Shown here piece after piece: positions 34,336 through 48,058 of a stretch of 64,000 bases of DNA (within the stretch, counting starts at the first letter, position 1; each line of letters starts with the position of its first letter). This DNA comes from Artocarpus heterophyllus (taxonomy: Eukaryota; Streptophyta; Magnoliopsida; Rosales; Moraceae): NCBI GenBank assembly GCA_025403435.1, contig CM046337.1:8309015-8373014 (forward strand). Direction: 5' to 3'. The notes under the pieces were generated by a model. It did not search any database and had not been told where the DNA came from. It worked only from the letters and a program-made list of their open reading frames with translations. The translations under genes and the position numbers were made by a program.

Positions 34336-35125
34336 CATATACTATAGCAGGAGCGTGGCTGCTTTGCTGCTTAGATGCCAACTTTCTCACACGCACTTCT
34401 TGGAGCTCTATATAAACAATATGGGACCAACACACTTTGGTTTAATATCTAATACTATTACGTCCATATTGGCATGGGGGCCCCATCATTGTCATATTCT
34501 TGTCATGCTCATGCTCTCTTCGAGATAAAGGCTTCCTTTTTATTTATGTTTTCGTTTATTTAATTCCTTTATATTCTTATATATTCATATATGTATGTAT
34601 ATGTAGATATATTATTATTTATTTACTTTTATTGGCAAATGAAACAAAGGATTAGTTAAAGTGGAGACGCCAGAGGAGATGAATTAGCATTTGTATTCCG
34701 GCTCCATGTGCATCTTTTTTTTATTTTTTATTTTCCGGGGGGGAGACTTTTGTGCAAGTTGCTCGTATGAGTATCTTATAATATAAGATATTAAAAAAAT
34801 TCCCAAAAAAAAAAAGGAATTCCTTATGTAGACTTTCAATTTATTGCAAGAAAATATCTCCTCCATGCATAGTGGTAATAAAAAATCACTACTTTAAAAA
34901 CTTCTAAAATAATTCGCAGATTCATCTAGTGTTTCCTTGACTTTCACGTCGACAAAGGAGGAGGAATTTTCACAGAATACTTACAACAGCTCCTTTTTTC
35001 TTTTTCCTTCTTTTTTTTTTTTTAAAAAAAAGTACCCATAGACTCAGCAGTCAAGCCAATGAATCAATGACACTGTTCCTCTGTTTCAAGGCGGAGCTAG
35101 AAAATTTACCCCTGGTTGGCATTGT

Positions 35126-35261
35126 GGTGGTTCCCACCACAAACTCAGTTATAAACAGTGTAAAGCTCTCACATACTACAATAACAATTTAAAAAATTGC
35201 TATAGTATAAAGCTTTCACATGCTACAGTAAAAATGGTTCCCACCACCTTCCAAACACCCC
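35126..35261 (+). repeat. MITE-like repeat, AAAGCTCTCACATG family (copy b)
   Basis: Core TAAAGCTCTCACATACTACA and TAAAGCTTTCACATGCTACAG, with GGTGGTTCCCACCAC at one end and GGTTCCCACCACC at the other. Confidence 0.5.
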
Positions 35262-38200
35262 CTTAGTCACAAGAGACAAAACAATAATAATAATATGAAC
35301 AAAATTAAATAAAAAGATAGAAAATTTTAGAAAGACTGAATAAAATTTTAGAAGGAAAAATATAATACAAGAGAGGAGGAGAAAATAATCTTTACAAAAT
35401 TTTATGTACAATATCTAAAAAAATTCAAGAGCTGCCGCTTACTGTCATCCGTATGTGGGTCTGCCCGCGTGATACTATACTTTCGCTTTTGTGAATTTCT
35501 TCACAGGATAAGCTTGTAAAATGGAGCACAGATGATTTATTAATGAAAAAAAAAAAAAAAAGAGAGGATTTCGGCAAAAAACACACTGTGTTGTGTTCGG
35601 CCACACAGATGAGAAAGAATCCATGTAAAGTTAAAACATGAGGCCCATCTGTAAGGGACAAATGTGGAAGATCAGCCCAATATGCAGAGCCATAGCCCGC
35701 CCAAAAAGGACGCAGTTGATAAACCAGTCTCAACTTTCAAGCTCCTTAGGCCCAGTTTTCAGGTTCTTGCATGATATATCTAGGTTAGAAACGTGTAATT
35801 TATCTCCTCAAAAAAAAAAAAAAAAAAGGAAGAAATGTGTGATTTAACGAGTTGAGAGATATTTATATATTACACTATTTTTACTCCTACCTCACCATGA
35901 ACATAACTTGACCACTTTTTTCATTTGATAGTGCAATAAACGACATTTTTCCTTCCTTTTGGTTTTTCAATGTTCAGTATAGATCAAATTATTTATATAG
36001 AAAAACAGAGCCAAAATGGAGACAAAGTTGACTGAAACATCTAGATTTCCTAAAGGATTCCTTCTTCATTTTTCCTTTCCTTCTTGTTCTTTTTCCTTTT
36101 CAAACTGATTTGAGGTTTTGACAAGATATATAGTGATTAAGCTAATTAAAAGACAAACCAAACTGCTTACCACCTGAACTAACTTGGCTACACTTATAAC
36201 TAACTTTGAACAATCTTACACTTATTAATAACTCCAAATCCACTTTTCAGGTCGTAGAATGAACTTTGTAAGAAAAATTTTTGTATTAACTTAAAACAAT
36301 GATATATTTTACGAAGAAGCATTCGTGATTAACACCATACGGTCATTCAAATATTGTTAGCACCACAAAAAAAAAAAAATATGATTAACAGCATAACTGG
36401 GCTATTTGTTGTTACTCTTTATAGACTCAAATATCCCAGTTGGGATGTCAATCATAAATTTTCTTTCGTGAACTCTATCGCTGATCTCACATAGAATATG
36501 AAGGCTTGGACGCGTAGTATTTGTTGTTAACAACCGACATATAAAACAAAAAGGCAAAAAGAATTCCTTTCCAACGTTGGTGGGTCCAAGGAGCATGTTA
36601 TTTGATCAGATTTCCAAACATTAATCCCCTCGTACCTGCTCTGATGATATCCAGTAGAACTAGAACGCCTAGAGTTCCGTCGCCTCTGGATAGCCTCCAG
36701 TTGATTTGCAAAGATACTCCAAGCTTAGCAAAACAGTAATGGAGATATTTTAGAGCAAAGTAGAGAAAAAGAGAAAATAATTAGTGTGGTAGGAATGAGC
36801 TAAAGGTGGTTTTCTCATGCGGTTTACATTCTAATTATAATGACGCTATCAAAGATTTGATGATTATCTCAATAATCATTGGCAATCATCACATCTTTGA
36901 CATGACATGTTTTCCTTTGGAGTTTGGGGCGCCTTTCAATTTCCTTTCTTAGAAAAAGTCTAGATAAAATGTTCTTTATTTTTCATATTTATCGTTGTCT
37001 TTAGGATTTATGCACGTTTGTATATTCTTTATAATCTCGGTGTATTGTGGGCCACGTGCCATATCAAGAGTGGTTGCCTTGACATGCAGACACATACCAC
37101 CTCCGAACGATCATGTTGATTTTTATTATTTTTAGTAGCTCGACCTTCCTCTCGAAGGGATCATCTCACTTTGATAAGAAGGTCGACATCCCTTCTTGTG
37201 CTTTCAGAGTTCTTCGGCTTCGTCTTCAATGATTATTGTTTTCACCCGTTCTATTGTTGTTGTCGAACGCTAATGGTTAGTCGACCAAGGACAACACGTG
37301 TCAAATTGTTATTGGTGCGGTAGAAAACCCCCAATGCATATGTTACATAACATATATTATATTTTACTATATTGATATTAGTAATATATTGTAATATATA
37401 TTGGTCCCATTAAACAGGGTATGGGTCAGAGCTTGAGAAGGCTAGTGTTCCGCAACTAGCAAGAGGGACGAGAGGGGGTCGAGTATTTTTCTACGTGGGA
37501 ACAAATTAAATGAGCCGTATTTGTGGGCCCTGACACGCTTCTATTGGGCTCAATTCGCGACAGTATTTGCCTCCTTGGGGCTTCCATGCATGTGCCATTC
37601 CACGTGCGTACGCGTCTCTGCCTGCATGGGGGAAGTGTCTGAACTTTGGACCATTTAGCCGATTACATGGACCAACCGAACTGACCAATCTTTAATTTGA
37701 TATTGGTCTTGTCCTTTTTTCTTTCTTCACTAATTATAGCACCTTTTTTTTCACCAAACGGGACTAGTCTGCTTTAATTCCCAAAGTTTGACAAAAAGTC
37801 ACATGTCTCACGCTCAAGGAATTCTCTTTTTATTACTCGGCTTCAACTTTTGGAGGCAGTTAATGGCCACATTGAAATGGAAAATATTGCATATCTTCCT
37901 TAAAAGTAATGTTTCATAGTTTTGGGCCATGGACAGATAGAACCGAGGTCCTTTTTTTTTTTTTTTTTAAGCCAACAACGCTAACCTTTGCATCTTCAAT
38001 CTACAAAACAGTAATCACAATTCATACAAAAGTAATGCAATTTGACAGTGTCCTCGGATGCTACTATTAATTTGCTCGTGCTGTGTAAAAAGTGTAAAAC
38101 GTGATCGCGCTGAATCCTTCTAAAGTCATTTGTTTTACTTATTTTTCGAATGAAACTTTTTGTAAAAAATAAGCTGTTATTATTTTAGTACCTTATGTTT

Positions 38201-39394
38201 TTTAACAATACAATGCTAATTTAAGTGTTTCGTTAAAATACAAGATATAGTGATACTTAAAATTCAAAGTGGCTCTACAAAATTTTTGTCATAGTGTGAG
38301 AGACGAATGTCTTCATTTTTTATGACACATTTTTAGAGGCTAGGCATTTTCCTCGTGAAACAGTAGACTAATTAACTTTTTTAAGAGGAATGTTAATAGT
38401 ATTTTTTTTTTATTCTTTTTCACACTCTTTTAATCAAAATCTGACACATAAAATTTATTAACACGCTAAATTATTATTTAAATAAAAAATTAAAGAGTCG
38501 ATTTCACGTGTTATATAAAAAGAGTGCTGTTATCTTTTTTTAAATTTTCCAGTTTTTTTTTTTTTTGGTGTTGTCGGTATTAAAAGGACGATGAACAAGA
38601 AAAAAGATCAGGAGAACTAGAAGACAACCCGCCCAAAGATTTCACTGCATCCACTTGCGGATCTGGCCGTACCGAATGACATTACCAACTTTTGATCTGG
38701 ACCGTCGACATTGTCCAATCGTGTGATTCTGATTGAAACTTGCATGATCTATCGCCGATGTACATCACATCTATCCACGTTATTTTGATTGATGCGATGG
38801 TGATTAACTGAGGGTATATATTCATTTTACCGGGTCAATGAGTTACAGTTTGTCTAGTAATATATAATGCCAACGTGTAATGTGGGGTCCAGCGTCTGCT
38901 TCGTGTTTAACTTTACCTTATTTTAAACTTACGGAAAAAGAACTTTGCTCACGCAATCAACGCTAATGAGTCAATGGTTAGGTGAAGACTGTAAAGTGTA
39001 AAGCTTCATTAAAAAGTTAAAAAAAAAAAAAAAAAGGTGGGGACTGAGGAAATATTTTTGGTCAACTCATCTCAAGGATTTGAATTCGAGGACAGAGCTC
39101 CCAACTTACAAAGCTCTCTCAAAACCCTAAAACTCAAGGGGTTAGTTGATAACTTAAAGTGGTAAAAATTGAAAATTTTGGTTTAAATTAATAATTTAAC
39201 TTAAATAATATAAATTTTTATATATTATTGTGTAAAAAAAATAAATCAATGTAAAATTTTTATATATTATAGATTTTTAAACTAAAATAATTTAAACTAA
39301 TTGTTTAAATTGTCTGGTGTCCAGATTTTTTGACGAAAAAAATAATGACTTGTTTTGATATGTATAGAATAAGATATTAAGAACAATATTTTTG

Positions 39395-39536
39395 TTTTTG
39401 CAATCTATGGTTTTCGACAATGAAAAGCTCTTAAAAATAAAACGTTGCTACATTATAAAACATTTTCATACTACAATATTTTTAATTAAAATTGGTTTCA
39501 ACCATTAGCTTTAACCATATTTTTTAAACACTTTAT
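39395..39536 (+). repeat. MITE-like repeat, AAAGCTCTCACATG family (diverged copy c)
   Basis: Weak copy: GTTGCTACATTATAAAACATTTTCATACTACA with AAACACTTTATG at the right end. Confidence 0.35.
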
Positions 39537-40366
39537 GATATACGGAATAAAATAATTTGTATATAATGAATTGATGATAAGGAGGATATTGACTTTTTGT
39601 GCTAGAGTTTTTGCTTTTTCTATGTTTGTTTGTTTGTTTGTTTGTTTTTTTTATTTGAATCGTCTTCAATGTGGACACATGGAATAGTATAAATTTAGGG
39701 TGTTTGGCAAGTGTGAAAGTTTTATATTGAAACTTATTTATTTATTTTTGATCGATACGAACAACGCATAACTAACAAATAATTGTTCAAAATTTGCCAT
39801 AGCTTTATTATGAGCATGCCCAATAGGACCAGTGAATTGTGATTTTTTTCTTGAGATATGTGAGTTGTGACTTGTGGGTATATAGTCCTTTGAAAAATAC
39901 ATGCATGAATTAATATCTAAACAACAACAACAACCTAACATCTAGAACAAAATAGACTCCTGTTAGCCAATCCAAAATTGTGTCGTGGAATTTCCTGATT
40001 GTTGACTTTTGTAACACAAAGGATCACTTTAGCTGTTGCCTCGTGTATATGACTTGTGAGGATAAAGCTAAAAACAATGCGCATACATATTGCAGTGCTT
40101 ATCAAATTGGAAAAAAAAAATCAATAAAATTAATTATATACTACACACTCGGATGATGAGATCTAGGAGCTGATTTCTTTTGATATACTATTCTTCTCCT
40201 ATGTGTAGACGACAATAGTTTTTTTCCCACACAAATAAAGAGAAAAAGAATCTGAATTAACGGTCTTAAATACATAATATGAGATTAAAATATCACAGCC
40301 ATAAACAAAATTAATTGCAGAGCACCAATGTGAACATGTTTTAAATAGAGTTCACACTTTAAATAG

Positions 40367-41504
40367 AGGATTTTTTCATCGTAGGTCCTTAAATTTTGCA
40401 AGTTTTGACACTTAGATCCCTATTTTAAAAATTTAGATATTTAAGTCTCTAAACTTTTGGTTCGTTTGGTTTGAGTATTTGAATGAAAATTTAAATTTTT
40501 GTGAGAGAAAATATTGTAGCAAAATGATTCGAACCGTGATTCAAGTATCGAAACAAACGGGCCCTTAATTTATTGGTACTGTAAGTTCCTATTTTAAGCA
40601 TATAGACATTCAAGTTCTCAAACCTGTTAATTTGTTAGCATCGTTAGAGCTCTTATTCCTTTTGTTGTTAAATGAATTAAGAGATGTTAATATTTTGAGG
40701 CTTTTTTATTTTTTGGTCCAAAAATGTATTTTGTTAACCAAAAGGTCCCCCAAAAGCTTTTTATTGGTCTAAAATAATGCTTAAATGCACTAAAAAAGAA
40801 TAACTATGATGACATCGATTATAAACCAAAAAAATTAACAAATGTCACTGAGAAAATTAGCACTCATTCTATTATAATTTGGCTAAGTTGGTTCAAATTA
40901 ACTAAAGACAAACACAACAATTAGTTATCCAGTTATATATTATTTGATTACATGCCTTTTCTTATCCTCAATTATATTAAAGATCCTTGGGAAAGAAATG
41001 TGTGTAATTGAACAATTAAATATTGTTGTATTACAATTATTTAGTTACATCAATATACTCTTACGAAAAATAAAATAGAATGAATATTTATGAATTTTTT
41101 TTTATTATTTATAATCAAACTCTTTGTTGTCAATAATTATCACAATTAATTTTATGTTAAGGCATTTAAATATTATTTTTGGACCAAAAAATGACTTATA
41201 CTTAAAAAAAAAAAACTTTTGGAGGCGTTTCTACTAAAAAATACATTTTCAAGACCTAAAGAACAAAAGAGACTAAAAATATTGATATATATATATATAT
41301 ATAATGTCATTCAATGATAAAAATAAGATGGAGACTAACGATGCTAACAAATTAAGAATTTAGAGACTTGAGTATCTAAATTCTTAAAATAAGGACTAAG
41401 GGGCTAAGAGATTAAAAGTTTGGAGAGCTCAGTATCGAAATTTTTAAAATGGGACCCAAACCTTAAAGGTTACAAAGTTTAAGAACGTGTGACGCAAAAA
41501 TCCT
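40367..41504. mobile_element. Mutator-like non-autonomous element with long inverted repeats
   Basis: 1138 bp. The left end AGGATTTTT is mirrored by AAAAATCCT at the right, and similarity of the two arms extends inward for several hundred bases (for example TTTTGGTCCAAAAAT left against ATTTTTGGACCAAAA right). Flanks are tttaaatag (40358-40366) and tttaaacag (41505-41513), a 9-bp duplication with one mismatch, as expected for Mutator-like elements. No transposase ORF. Confidence 0.65.
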
Positions 41505-41583
41505 TTTAAACAGGGAAGGCCCAAGGGGGGTCAATAATTGGTGACAAATTTAGGCCTTTGACGCCAATGACTTGTTTTGAACA

Positions 41584-41652
41584 AATAATAATAAGAATAA
41601 TAATAATAATAGTAATAATAGTAATAGTAATAATAGTAGTAATAATAATAAG
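41584..41652. repeat. TAA/TAG trinucleotide repeat
   Basis: About 69 bp of (AAT)n interrupted by AGT units. Confidence 0.8.
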
Positions 41653-41750
41653 ATTTGTTGACAAATCAAGAATTAAAAAAAAATAAACATAAAAAGTAGT
41701 GTACTGTTTAGTATTAGTTGGTTCTAATTAATTTTTTAGTTAGAAACAAC

Positions 41751-41823
41751 ATAAAACTCTTATATGTTATAGTAAAAAGAAAAAAATTACTATAATATAA
41801 AACTTTAATATACTATAATATTT
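41751..41823 (+). repeat. MITE-like repeat, AAAGCTCTCACATG family (copy d)
   Basis: ATAAAACTCTTATATGTTATAG and TATAAAACTTTAATATACTAT halves in tandem. Confidence 0.4.
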
Positions 41824-42036
41824 ATAGTTCTAACCAATAATTATAACTACAATGCCAAATACTCTTACATAATTTTGAACAAACGAAGAGCGATTCATTT
41901 AGCATATAATCTTTCGCAAATGCTAACCAAGATGGGACGGATTTGAACCGAGACTCCTATGCCTGGCAGACGATCTCTCACAATTGCAAAAGCCAATTGC
42001 TTGTTAAAAAAAACTACAGCAACTTCATCCAAACCA

Positions 42037-42579
42037 AGGGTATGTTTGTTTCATACATTTTTTAAACTCAATGGACTCAAATTTAGATTCGAATATTAAG
42101 AATTCTTCGAATACATGTTTGTTTCCCTCAAAATTTGAATCATTGGAGGATCAAGAATCCAAGTTTTTAGAGTTCTCATCCCCCTTAAACTTTTCATACT
42201 TGGATATATTTGCTACAGTAAAAACTAAAATTCTTTCTTCTAAATTTGAGTAAAAAAACCATAACTTCTTTATTTGATATCCAATTGAAATGATTTTTTT
42301 CTACTATATTCCTTATGAATGGAGAAATTAAGATCCATATTGCATATTTTTTAAGATCATTAACATTAAGATTTTATCAGATTTATTAATAAATCAAGAA
42401 CTATCTTCACTACCTCTTCAAACACATTCTAATTTTATTTCATACTCAGATTAAAACTTAAATATATATCCAAACGTTAATTTGAATAACAATTTAAATC
42501 ACTAACTCAAATTCTAATTCAAATGATACTAACTCAAATTAAATCACTAATTTAAATTTATTTACTAAACACACCCTAA
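42037..42579. repeat. Possible MITE, ends AGGGTATGTTTG / CTAAACACACCCT
   Basis: Near-inverted ends 540 bp apart around AT-rich DNA. No matching target duplication was seen, so only tentative. Confidence 0.3.
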
Positions 42580-42934
42580 AATTTTTAGTTCAAACAAAAT
42601 TGCTTGCCTGGTTTGGTTGCTTAATGAGCGTGCAATTTTACGTTTATTGTTGTCTAATTTTCATTCTACAAATGTATTGGGCTGAAGAAATTAATCTCGT
42701 GAATCTAGGTACGAAACCAAAAAAAAAAAAAAAACAAAAGAAGTGTGACAGTGACGGGAGTACTGAAATCTCAAACAGGCGTCGTTTGTTGGGTAGCTGT
42801 TGTCCGCAGCATCCACAATTTGAATGTATCTCCCTCCCACAAGCCCCCCAACTCCCCCAATCCAAATGTCCACCCTTTTCCTTTCCTTTCACACACTTCC
42901 TCAGCCAAAAATTAAACCCTCCTCAGTCCTCCCC

Positions 42935-43226
42935 TATAAATCTCGCCTTTCTTCCATTTCCCTCTCTCTTCACTCCTTTCTTTTCTCTCCTCTTCAACGT
43001 TTTTCCATTTCCCTCTCTCTCTATCCGTGCAGCTGGTAAGTCACTTTCGCGCAGTTTCCTTGGCCACCTTTCTTTCTTTCTTTCTTTTTTTTCCAACGAG
43101 TCTCGATATTCAAACCAAACAAAAACAAAATTAAAATTCTTAGTGCATTTACACACATGTATTATATATGCTTAGAGTAATCTTCTCTTACGTCCTTGTT
43201 GTTGGCGGAGAGAGAAAAAAAAAATT
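42935..43226 (+). promoter_or_regulatory. TATA box and CT-rich 5' leader of the SOSEKI gene
   Basis: TATAAAT at 42935-42941, then a CT-rich leader (42957-43020) typical of plant 5' UTRs. CTG|GTAAGT at 43032-43040 could be the donor of a leader intron, with an acceptor somewhere before 43227. The intron is only a suggestion. Confidence 0.5.
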
Positions 43227-46200
43227 ATGGCGGTGAACTCAAGAGGACAAACCGCAGACCTCCAAAACCATTACAAGCGATGGAAAAACAGATCAGAAAC
43301 CAGCCCAGACAGGAACAGGGTTTGGACTGAACCCAAGCTCAAGGAGAGAAAAGTCCCTGTTGTTTACTATTTGTCTAGGAATGGTCAGCTCGAACAACCC
43401 CATTTCATGGAGGTCCCTCTTTCTTCCCCTGAAGGACTCTATCTCAGAGGTATTTTGAGTTCTCAAGATTCTCTTCTCTCTTTTTTTTTCTTTTTGGATT
43501 TTCTAGGAAACCAACCAGAAAAAAAATTTTCATGCGTTCAATTTCTGATTCTCAGATGTCATTAACCGCTTAAACGCGCTCCGAGGCAAAGGCATGGCTA
43601 CCATGTACGCCTGGTCTTCAAAGAGGTACACGCTTACACCACTTAATCTTAACCGTCCGATAAAAATACTAAATTTCCCGTTTAACGTTTCTTTTTTTTT
43701 TTTTGGGGAATAATCAGAAGTTACAGAAACGGATTTGTGTGGCATGACTTATCGGAGAACGATTTCATTTACCCAGCGCATGGACATGAATACGTTCTCA
43801 AGGGCTCTGAGCTTCATTTGGACCCGGTTTATGATCCAAAGATTCTCGAAACGGCGTCGTCTCGGTGCCTAAAGCCGCCGCCGGAGTTGCAGAATCACGC
43901 CGGAGACGATGACTTTCCGGCGGTCGTGAGGCGGAGGAACCAGTCGTGGAGTTCGATCGACCTCAACGAATACAAGGTCTACAAGGCCGATTCGTTCGGC
44001 GAGTCGGCCGGGAAAGCCGCCGCCGATGCGTCGACTCAGACCGACGACGAGAGAAGGCGGCGACGAGCGGCGAGGGAGGAGAAGGAGGACGAGAACGTGA
44101 AGGTTCGAGAAGGAGGAGGTGAAGGGAAGAGTGAAGGGGAAATCTACGAGGGTCAGACTACGGAGCTGAGCAGGGAAGAGATTTCTCCTCCCCCGTCGGA
44201 TTCAAGCCCGGAGACACTGGAGTCGCTGATGAAGGCGGACGGACGGCTGGTGCTGTGCGCGAACGGAGAGAACGAGGAGGGACCGGATCGGACGGCTAGG
44301 AATTGCCCAAATGGAAGGACGAGGGCGTCGTCGGTTCTGATGCAGTTGTTGTCATGCGGTTCGGTGTCTTTCAAAGACTGTGGGCCCACGTTGGTGAAGG
44401 ATCATGGGATGTCGCTGATTGGGCAATACAAGAATCCGCCGCCACGCGGAACCAGGAATCAGGTGGGGGCCACGACGGAAAGGTCTAACATTGCGGGGGT
44501 AAAATTGGAAGACAAGGAGTATTTCAGCGGGAGCTTGGTGGAGACCAAGAAAGAGGCCGTTCCTGCTTTGCAAAGGTCTACTTCTTACAATGCAGAGAGG
44601 CGAGTTTCTTTTTCTTCTTCTGCTGTCTGGCCTGGTATCTATGTTGATTTTTTTATTATTATTATTTTATTATTTATTATTTGGGTTATGATTAGTGTCA
44701 TGGTAGTTTTGGAAAATTATCTGGTAAAATTGTGTGCAAACATGGTACATGGCTGGTGGCTTTGTCGAAAAATACTTGGTGCATACATCGGATAGTAGAG
44801 AATGACCCCCATATACGCAATTTCTTTTACCTTTTTATTTATATAATTTAATTATATTTAGCATGTAATGATTGTGAACATGTTGTGCATTTCATGAGTT
44901 GTATGAAAAACGCCTCCACGTGGAAAATCTTGAAATGGAATAGATGTAAGAATTATTGAAACCTGTTCTTTTTAGAATAAATCCCACACATCATTCTTTT
45001 TGATAAACAAGCAAGACCTGTTATGTAACAAGTCCTTGAAGAATGGACTATTTCTGGTTGGCAATGATTTTCCTATGATATAATTGTAGTCTTTCACATT
45101 GATGTACCACGCAGGTAGTTTGCGTGGAAAAGAAACATTTTTTGCACCTACGGAAAAAAGTAAAACTTAAAAAAGGTGTTAAACAAAATTGTTTATACTG
45201 ACAAAAATTGGTTCAATAGGTATTTTTGACTTTACACTAGAGATTTAGTTTAAACCGTTAATCAATATGCCTGTATCAATAAAAAAAACAACAATTTGCT
45301 CATAAGACGATACTGGGGTATATGTTATTTATTTTATTTACTTATTTTTGGATGGGGGATAAATTTATGGGCTAAGAGGTATTGTCCCTGTGAAACTTTA
45401 GCATGAGAGTACCTTCTTCACAGAAGAAGAGAAGAGAGATGATTTCTTGCGTTGCCTTAGTTACCTTTCCTTCCTGTTGTTTTGGGTCAGAATTTTGATT
45501 CTCTTATAGCCCTTTTAGCCTGCTTTGCATTTGAAAAGCAAGATTCGTACGGACTTTTTATTGCACAAAAGCCAGCTGGCTTTCCTTATTTTGTTGTGCA
45601 AACGTGGCAATACATTTGCATTGTACTGCACTAGTGCATAGCATAGAAGCTTTCATGATGATCATATTGAAAGCTGACCGTCTGTCTGTATTAATGGGGC
45701 CATATCTAGTCCTTGTCATGCGATCAACGTGGGACCCCCAAAAGCAAGATATCTTAGCTGGTAAACTTATTCATGAAGATCTCTTCAAAGCGGCCTACAG
45801 GTAAATGGTCAGTGGAAAATGGGACCCCAAAAGGGGGGACTCACAAAGCAGTCGAAGTAGAGTATTTAATTGAATGAGTTGACTTTTTGTACAGTGATAA
45901 AGATGAAAGGCTTTTTGACCTTTTCGATAATTCTATTCTTTGGAAGTATGGGAATTAGGGCAAGGTTACTTTCAATGGGTTCTGGACTTTGGACTAAGAT
46001 CAAGACGGAATATTCAAACTAATTTTGTTATATTTTTTTTTCTACAAAATTTGAATTATTATAGTTTTTAATTTTTTGATATTCTAAATTGATTTCTTGT
46101 TTTGCAGGAATTCTCGGTTGGAATTTGCCGAAGAAGAAATAGGAGTTCGAACAAAATGCATACCAAGGAAGCCAAAGGCCATGCCATCCAAGAAAGATAG

Positions 46201-46297
46201 CAACATCATCGCCTCTTGTGACCATGGAAGTGGCAGCGAAGGAGGAAGCAAAAGATTTGACGTTCACACGAGTCAAAAAGATGGAGAGATATTGTGA
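43227..46297 (+). CDS. SOSEKI (DUF966) polarity protein
   Basis: Plant-specific SOSEKI proteins sit at cell edges or corners and self-assemble through an N-terminal DIX-like domain; they mark tissue polarity. Four coding exons: 43227-43449, 43556-43625, 43718-44599 and 46108-46297, 1365 bp, 454 residues, all phases consistent. The DIX-like domain spans about residues 42-132: KVPVVYYLSRNGQLEQPHFM, VPLSSPEGLYLRDVINRLN, RGKGMATMYAWSSKRSY and NGFVWHDLSENDFIYPAHG. Later conserved pieces are LMQLLSCGSVSFKDCGP, RSTSYNAER and the C-terminal RTKCIPRKPK. The middle is charged and low-complexity. Introns 1 and 2 are GT-AG. Intron 3 (44600-46107) only fits the reading frame with a GC donor, AG|GCGAGT, which matches the GC-AG consensus. 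Which SOK paralogue it is cannot be settled here. Confidence 0.92.
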
Positions 46298-48058
46298 AAC
46301 TGCGCTTTGTATTTTGTATATTGAAAGTTAGGTAATTTGGAGCTGAAAACATGGAAGGAAGAAACATGAAATGATGGTAAAATGAGAAATTTGAATGACA
46401 ACGAGAAACCTAGCAAAAACTAAGTGGTGGTTGAACTGCATGTCACGGCATTAGAAAGCACGTAAATTAAGGGCGTGAAAAAAGAATGTGTGCTCAGGAA
46501 TCATATAAAGCTTTCTCTCTCTCTCTGTGTGTGTCGAAACTAGGTAGGCATAATGACTGATTGTACAATCTAGTTTGGAGTTTACCGAGTTGGGATCTTA
46601 TATTTGGCGCCTTGGTGTTAGTGGGGGTTGAAATTTTGCCTTAAATTTTGGTGTGACAAAATGCTTGGACTTTTAAGTCATGGAAAACTGAACCATGTTC
46701 CTAGGTATTATCATCCACTTCTGCAAGATGCATCAACGTTTCCTAAGCACGCACGTGATGTGAGCTCCAGGGATGAGACTGGTTTCTCAGAGCCGGCCTG
46801 TTATATTGGAGAGGTATTTTGGTTCCTCCAAGAAATTGCCAATACCAGCGTTTAATTTGCTAGTTTTGCTGTGTTAGGGCTAATGAGTCTATGAAATCTA
46901 TAGTTTCTAGTAGCAAGCTTGTAAACAAAAGTAAAAGTTTCGTGAAACTCAAAAAAACTCAAAAAGTTGAACAATGTGTTTAGTTGAAACTAATTTACTG
47001 TAGCAGAATTAATTTGCTATAGCATGTAAGAGTTTTAATTATGTCTTATTTTTGTTTTACATTGTAGCATGTAAGGATTTTATACTATAGCAATTGGAAC
47101 TACATAATTGGAATAACATTATTAGATGAAGCAGAAGAAATTTCTCGCTCAAAATAAAATGTTCATTGTCTACCAAGTGTAAAGTAAACGTAAGTGGATC
47201 TCGCATTGATAACCAAATTAAAGTTCTTGGAAAATAATTAATAGTATCCTGGTGATATGAAAGAATACAAACTAAAAATCTAAATGAAAGACCGCAGAGA
47301 TGCCTTCCATTGGAGATCGAATCCATCAGAAAATTTTGATATTGCTCGAAAAGACGAACGTACATCCGAGGCCTGATGAATAATATGCTACTTCAATGCC
47401 ATTAAAATATCACATTTAACATTCTTTTAGCAACTTAAAGAACTGAAATTTCACTTGGTACATACAATGAAATAGGAATAAGGAAGTGTTTCCGAATTTC
47501 GTTTTATGATCACAATTGCTTGAAACATGCACTCTTTTCTCTAATTAACTTAACAAACAACAAAGGAATAAAAAGCTCACATAAGAAAAGGAAAGTCGAA
47601 ACGAGCTTTTATATTGAAAAAAATTACAATATGTGCCTAAATTATTGTTATGAAATTAAAATATTTTAAAAATATCCTTAATGATATAGTAATTATCTTA
47701 ATGATATTATATATTGTATTATATAATTACATATAAATAATTTTAATGATAATATTATAAAAAATTTGTAAAATTTTTATAAATTAAAGTCATATTTTAA
47801 TTCAATAAATATAATTGGGTCAAGTATCTTATTAACCCTTTACATTGTTCGGTGTTGACACAACTGAATATGAAAATCCAAGTTTGGCCCAATATGCAGG
47901 CATTTTTTATTCTCCTGGAAACATCAAAGGCCAAGACAGGCCCAATCCATTAGGGGAAAAAAAGCAGAAAAAAGAAAAAGGTCGAGAGAAGTACACGATA
48001 TAGAAGAAAAATAAACTAGTGGCAGGCCCCGTAAAGCAAGCTATGTTCCCGTTTTAAG
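46298..48058. other. Downstream region of the SOSEKI gene, no further gene
   Basis: Probable 3' UTR and intergenic DNA. The frame at 46628-46855 has no recognisable content. One MITE-like repeat is listed separately. Confidence 0.5.
46995..47092 (-). repeat. MITE-like repeat, AAAGCTCTCACATG family (copy e)
   Basis: Reverse orientation: TTGCTATAGCATGTAAGAGTTTTA and CATTGTAGCATGTAAGGATTTTATA in tandem. Confidence 0.5.

Larger units (their letters stand above)
31431..40357. other. Gene-poor region, no gene supported
   Basis: AT-rich intergenic DNA with poly-T/poly-A runs and mixed AT/AC repeats at 34264-34335. Some slightly GC-richer stretches (37000-37690, 38600-38900) show no conserved protein in any frame. 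MITE-like repeats lie at 35126-35261 and about 39395-39536. Confidence 0.5.

Noticed and set aside
35425..35733. 102-residue minus-strand frame
   Set aside because: Runs through a homopolymer-encoded FFFF stretch, with no conserved feature.
42600..43175. 191-residue plus-strand frame upstream of the SOSEKI gene
   Set aside because: Covers the TATA box and the CT-rich leader. The translation is compositional (S/P/F-rich).
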